Source: UBA4486 sp041984885
GTDB taxonomy: Bacteria; Pseudomonadota; Gammaproteobacteria; Eutrophobiales; Eutrophobiaceae
Reading direction: 5' to 3'
Assembly: GCA_041984885.1 (NCBI GenBank)
Contig: JBHIXH010000008.1
Location: 1-64,000 of the forward strand
DNA: 64,000 bases
Position numbers and translations under genes: made by a program. Below, in pieces: positions 61,042 through 64,000 of the stretch. A model generated the notes under the pieces. That model was not told the DNA's origin and made no database searches. It saw only the letters and a list, made by a program, of their open reading frames with translations. The number at the start of each line of letters is the position of its first letter. Within the stretch, counting starts at the first letter, position 1.

Positions 61042-61962
61042 TTAGTTTTTAACCAGGCTGACAAAGATCTCTTCCAGCGAGCTCTCGCTTGAGCGCAGAT
61101 CGCGGAAATCGATGTCCTGTTCGTTCAGGCGTCGCATGATCATCGCGATACCGGTATGTTCATGTTGAATATTAAATGTATAGACAATCTCATTGCCGTC
61201 TTCGCTCAGTTCGAGAGATAAATCCGACAGTGCAGCAGGTAACGAGTCAAGTGGTGTTTGTAACTGAAGATGCAATTGCTTTTTGCCGAGCTTTTTCATC
61301 AGTTGCTGCTTTTCGTCGACGACAACGATACGGCCCTTGTTAATGATGCCGATGCGATCGGCCATTTCCTCGGCTTCCTCGATATAATGCGTGGTTAATA
61401 TGATGGTGACACCGCTTTCTCTTAGAGTGCGTACCATATCCCACATATCGCGGCGAAGTTCGACGTCGACGCCGGCTGTCGGTTCATCAAGAAACAGGAT
61501 CGTCGGTTCATGTGACAGTGCTTTTGCGATCATCACGCGACGTTTCATGCCGCCTGACAAGGCCAGGATCTTTGATTGGCGTTTATCCCAGAGAGACAGT
61601 TGCCGCAGTATTTTTTCTATGTAATCCGGGTCGGGAGCCTTGCCAAACAGGCCGCGACTGTAACTCACCGTATCCTGCACCGTTTCGAACATATCAGTCG
61701 ACAGTTCCTGCGGTACCAGCCCGATGCGTTGGCGGGCCGCACGATAATCAGTCTGGATATCGTGACCGTCGGCCATGACTGTACCGGACGAGGCATTGAC
61801 GATACCGCATATGATACTGATCAGTGTCGTCTTGCCGGCACCATTCGGCCCAAGCAGGGCAAAGATTTCGCCGCGTTTTATCTCGAGATCGACCTGGTCC
61901 AGCGCGGTAAAACCGGACGCATACGTTTTGCCAAGTCGTTCGACAGAGATGATCGAGCTCAT
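61042..61962 (-). CDS. ABC transporter ATP-binding protein
   Basis: 306 residues. Walker A GPNGAGKTT (38-46), ABC signature LSGGMKRR (135-142), Walker B ILFLDEPTAGVD, and a C-terminal extension of about 80 residues. The order ATPase-permease matches ABC-2 exporter operons. It lies 34 bp downstream of the ATP-grasp gene on the same strand. Confidence 0.9.
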   Translation of the reverse strand: MSSIISVERLGKTYASGFTALDQVDLEIKRGEIFALLGPNGAGKTTLISIICGIVNASSGTVMADGHDIQTDYRAARQRIGLVPQELSTDMFETVQDTVSYSRGLFGKAPDPDYIEKILRQLSLWDKRQSKILALSGGMKRRVMIAKALSHEPTILFLDEPTAGVDVELRRDMWDMVRTLRESGVTIILTTHYIEEAEEMADRIGIINKGRIVVVDEKQQLMKKLGKKQLHLQLQTPLDSLPAALSDLSLELSEDGNEIVYTFNIQHEHTGIAMIMRRLNEQDIDFRDLRSSESSLEEIFVSLVKN

Positions 61963-61996
61963 GTGAAAATACTAAAAAAGTGAAATGCGGAGACTA

Positions 61997-63016
61997 CTAG
62001 AAACTTTCAGCCCAGCGAAGCCCGAGATTCAAAATTTTCTGGATTAGTGCCGGGTATTCAACCCTGGCCGCTTTCGCCGCGCTGGCGAGTTCTTCATCAC
62101 TGGAAATATCCGGGTTCGCATTTGCTTCAAGAAAATAAAAGTTATTGTCTTTATCCAGCCGGTAATCGATACGCGCGTAACCGCTGAGATTGAGTGCCCG
62201 ATAGATACGCCGTGAAGTACGTTCCAGCTTTCGCTTGACGTCGTCGGCCAGGCGTGTGGCCGGGCCGAGGCGAATGCCATATTTCTCCTGGTAATCCAGA
62301 TTCCATTTCACTCGTTCGGTGGCAATTGGCATCGAGTCAGGTGGTAACTTGTTCATAAACAATTCCCACGGCGGCAAGACCTGTAATCGTTGATTGCCAA
62401 TCACGCTGACACTGATCTCGCGTCCGTCAATATACTCTTCCGCGATGGCAGAAGTGTGAAAGTTGTCATGCACAAAACTCACGCGTTTGGCCAGCGCGTC
62501 CGCATCGTTAACAATTGATGCCTGCGAGATGCCGGCCGAGGCCTCCTCCAGGTGTACCTTGACGATGAGCGGGAACTTCAACTTGCGTGTTAATTTAACC
62601 TTACGGTTAACGGGGAAACTTTGAAATCCAGGCGTACGTACACGGTGATAAAACAGGATCTTTTTTGATAAGGCCTTATCGGACGCCAGCACGAGACCGC
62701 GAGGATTACAACCGGTAAACGCCGTGCGGAGTAATTCCAGGTAACTGACAATATGCTGATCATATATCGTCTGGTAACGAAACTGATCAACCAGGTTAAA
62801 AACGATTGTGGGTTTATAGTCGGCGAGACGGTCACGTAATGGCACCAGTTCATCCCAGAGTCCGATTTGTTGCCATTCATGCCCGAGCTTGTCGAGCGCG
62901 GCAGATACATCGGCCGCGGCCTTGAATAATTCGAAATCTTTTTCCGATGCCTTGTCGGCATTTTCCGGGATTACGCCGGATTCAGAAACGGCAATCAGGA
63001 CACGTTGTTTTTTCAT
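61997..63016 (-). CDS. D-alanine-D-alanine ligase-like ATP-grasp protein
   Basis: 339 residues, ATP-grasp fold. It has VASDKALSKKILFYHRVRTPGFQSFP, KFPLIVKVHLEEASAGISQASIV (glycine/lysine nucleotide-binding loop), EEYIDGREISVSVIGN and the metal-binding YFLEANANPDISSDEELA. It resembles Ddl but is probably a peptide ligase with a different acceptor. The ATG at 63016 overlaps the metallopeptidase stop by one base (TAATG), indicating coupling. Confidence 0.85.
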   Translation of the reverse strand: MKKQRVLIAVSESGVIPENADKASEKDFELFKAAADVSAALDKLGHEWQQIGLWDELVPLRDRLADYKPTIVFNLVDQFRYQTIYDQHIVSYLELLRTAFTGCNPRGLVLASDKALSKKILFYHRVRTPGFQSFPVNRKVKLTRKLKFPLIVKVHLEEASAGISQASIVNDADALAKRVSFVHDNFHTSAIAEEYIDGREISVSVIGNQRLQVLPPWELFMNKLPPDSMPIATERVKWNLDYQEKYGIRLGPATRLADDVKRKLERTSRRIYRALNLSGYARIDYRLDKDNNFYFLEANANPDISSDEELASAAKAARVEYPALIQKILNLGLRWAESF

Positions 63017-63981
63017 TACACGGCGTGCCACTTTCGGCTACGCAATGTTTGCACGGAATGCACGGCGAGCAACAGCGCGCATTCGGTTTTCAGTTTGTTC
63101 TTGGAACCGACAGCACGTAACCGTTTTTGTTTACTGCGTAGCATGATCTGTTTTAAAACCTGATCAACGACAAATTGATATTCACCCGTCCAGCGCGCGA
63201 CTAGTTCACGAATCTCGACTCGATATTGCCGCAGGAATGCATGTGCGGTCATGCCGGCGCGGGTCTGATCCGGCGTCACAAACAGGCGTTCCAGATCGGG
63301 ATCAAACGACTCCGGCGCATCGACGGCATAGTGTTCACGTTTTTGGTCGTAATAATCGCGCAATGTATGTTTCAGTGTAGACAAACGTAACGGTTTTTTT
63401 CTGTTACCCACCTTCGGTTTGACACCGGCCAGCTCTTTCATGAGCGCATCGACGTATTCCAGTTTTTCCAGTGCCGGCCAGTTTGCGTATTTTTTTCGCC
63501 AGGCCGAGCGTGGTTTTAACCATACGGCAAACGTCTCGGCGAAATCCTCGTCCGGATGGCACTGGGCATACCAGCCTTCCAGGTGCTGGACATGATTGCG
63601 CGAGGTCGGGTTCGGTCGATAAAAATCCGGATAGCGCTGGGTCGAACGACCGAACAGTTGTTGCCAACGGCGCCGTCGATGGACCTGGTAGGCGACCTGA
63701 ATCGCGTGACCGGTTTCATGCCGGAGCAACTGCATACATTCACGCCGGGAACCACCTTCCACTTCATAGATTTCGCGCCGTTCCAGCTTCATTAGACGCG
63801 GATGGGCAAGGTAAAAAGGAATGCCGATACCTGGGGATTCTTTCGGGGAGAACCATTCATCGGACAGCCAGCAATGTGGCTGTAACAGAATATCGCGTTC
63901 GGCTAGTTCGTCATGCAGGCGGTAGACGCATTCTTCAATCCAGGTTTCTTCAATCTGCAGATCCAGATCGCTGAGACGCAT
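63016..63981 (-). CDS. Putative zinc-binding metallopeptidase (HExGH)
   Basis: 321 residues. Zinc motif HETGH at 88-92 with a candidate third acidic ligand in DEDFAETFAVWL around 145-153. The C-terminal half is basic and Leu-rich. The ATG at 63981 is the first in frame within the window, and the frame is open to the right edge, so an earlier start outside the window is possible. The gene is first in the operon-like string with the ATP-grasp ligase and ABC transporter, suggesting peptide synthesis, processing and export. Confidence 0.8.
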   Translation of the reverse strand: MRLSDLDLQIEETWIEECVYRLHDELAERDILLQPHCWLSDEWFSPKESPGIGIPFYLAHPRLMKLERREIYEVEGGSRRECMQLLRHETGHAIQVAYQVHRRRRWQQLFGRSTQRYPDFYRPNPTSRNHVQHLEGWYAQCHPDEDFAETFAVWLKPRSAWRKKYANWPALEKLEYVDALMKELAGVKPKVGNRKKPLRLSTLKHTLRDYYDQKREHYAVDAPESFDPDLERLFVTPDQTRAGMTAHAFLRQYRVEIRELVARWTGEYQFVVDQVLKQIMLRSKQKRLRAVGSKNKLKTECALLLAVHSVQTLRSRKWHAV

Positions 63982-64000
63982 GTTTAATATGCGCTGTAGT

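Overview
The window is a chromosomal segment from a non-enteric gammaproteobacterium. It carries the replication-origin block (dnaA-dnaN-recF-gyrB facing rpmH-rnpA-yidD-yidC-mnmE), LPS core/ligase genes, lptCAB-rpoN-hpf-ptsN, ftsYEX-rpoH and polA beside a DUF2782 gene. The co-occurrence of hprK, rapZ, ptsN, an EIIA-Man homologue and mgtE points to a Xanthomonas/Nitrosococcus/Thioalkalivibrio-like lineage rather than enterics or pseudomonads; the exact genus cannot be read from this sequence. Coding density is very high. No gap between genes exceeds 300 bases, and I found no rRNA, tRNA, insertion sequence or CRISPR array.

Region 1 (1-10.8 kb) is the origin region. An AT-rich dnaA-dnaN gap holds two perfect DnaA boxes, a third perfect box lies between dnaA and rpmH, and a perfect 16-bp parS palindrome sits inside the 3' end of recF with a degenerate second copy 600 bp away. 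Region 2 (10.8-21.1 kb) is an LPS-core/oligosaccharide island of two converging operons: DUF6165-GT9-GT9-GT4 on the + strand, and ilvE-CHCC zinc finger-ELM1-like-methyltransferase-GT4-GT2-FkbM-O-antigen ligase-GT9 on the - strand. Region 3 (22-31 kb) holds an ArsR regulator, a rhodanese, a membrane-anchored C13 peptidase, a hisAFIE-tatABC operon in which tatC is frameshifted, polA and a LOG-family gene.

Region 4 (31.6-43.8 kb) contains a DUF2782 protein, a methyltransferase, mgtE, a regulatory phosphotransferase set (EI, HPr, frameshifted EIIA-Man, RapZ, HPr kinase, EIIA-Ntr), hpf, rpoN, lptBAC, and rpoH under a perfect CIRCE operator. Region 5 (43.8-53.4 kb) holds ftsYEX, a catalytic/non-catalytic M16 peptidase pair, rsmD (apparently with a CTG start), coaD, a ferredoxin, gamma-glutamyltransferase and a 2-hydroxyacid dehydrogenase.

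Region 6 (53.5-60 kb) is the most unusual part: an FN3-like membrane protein, a sodium:solute symporter, a 39-codon single-TM gene, a divergent aspartate-carbamoyltransferase homologue, a glutamine-dependent asparagine-synthase homologue and an N-carbamoyl-amino-acid amidohydrolase homologue, all tightly packed on one strand. The gene content suggests an uncharacterised carbamoylation/amidation/decarbamoylation pathway for a small amino-acid-derived molecule coupled to Na+ symport. Region 7 (60-64 kb) is an operon-like - strand set: a putative HExxH-type metallopeptidase, a D-Ala-D-Ala-ligase-like ATP-grasp enzyme, an ABC-2 exporter pair and a small coiled-coil membrane protein.
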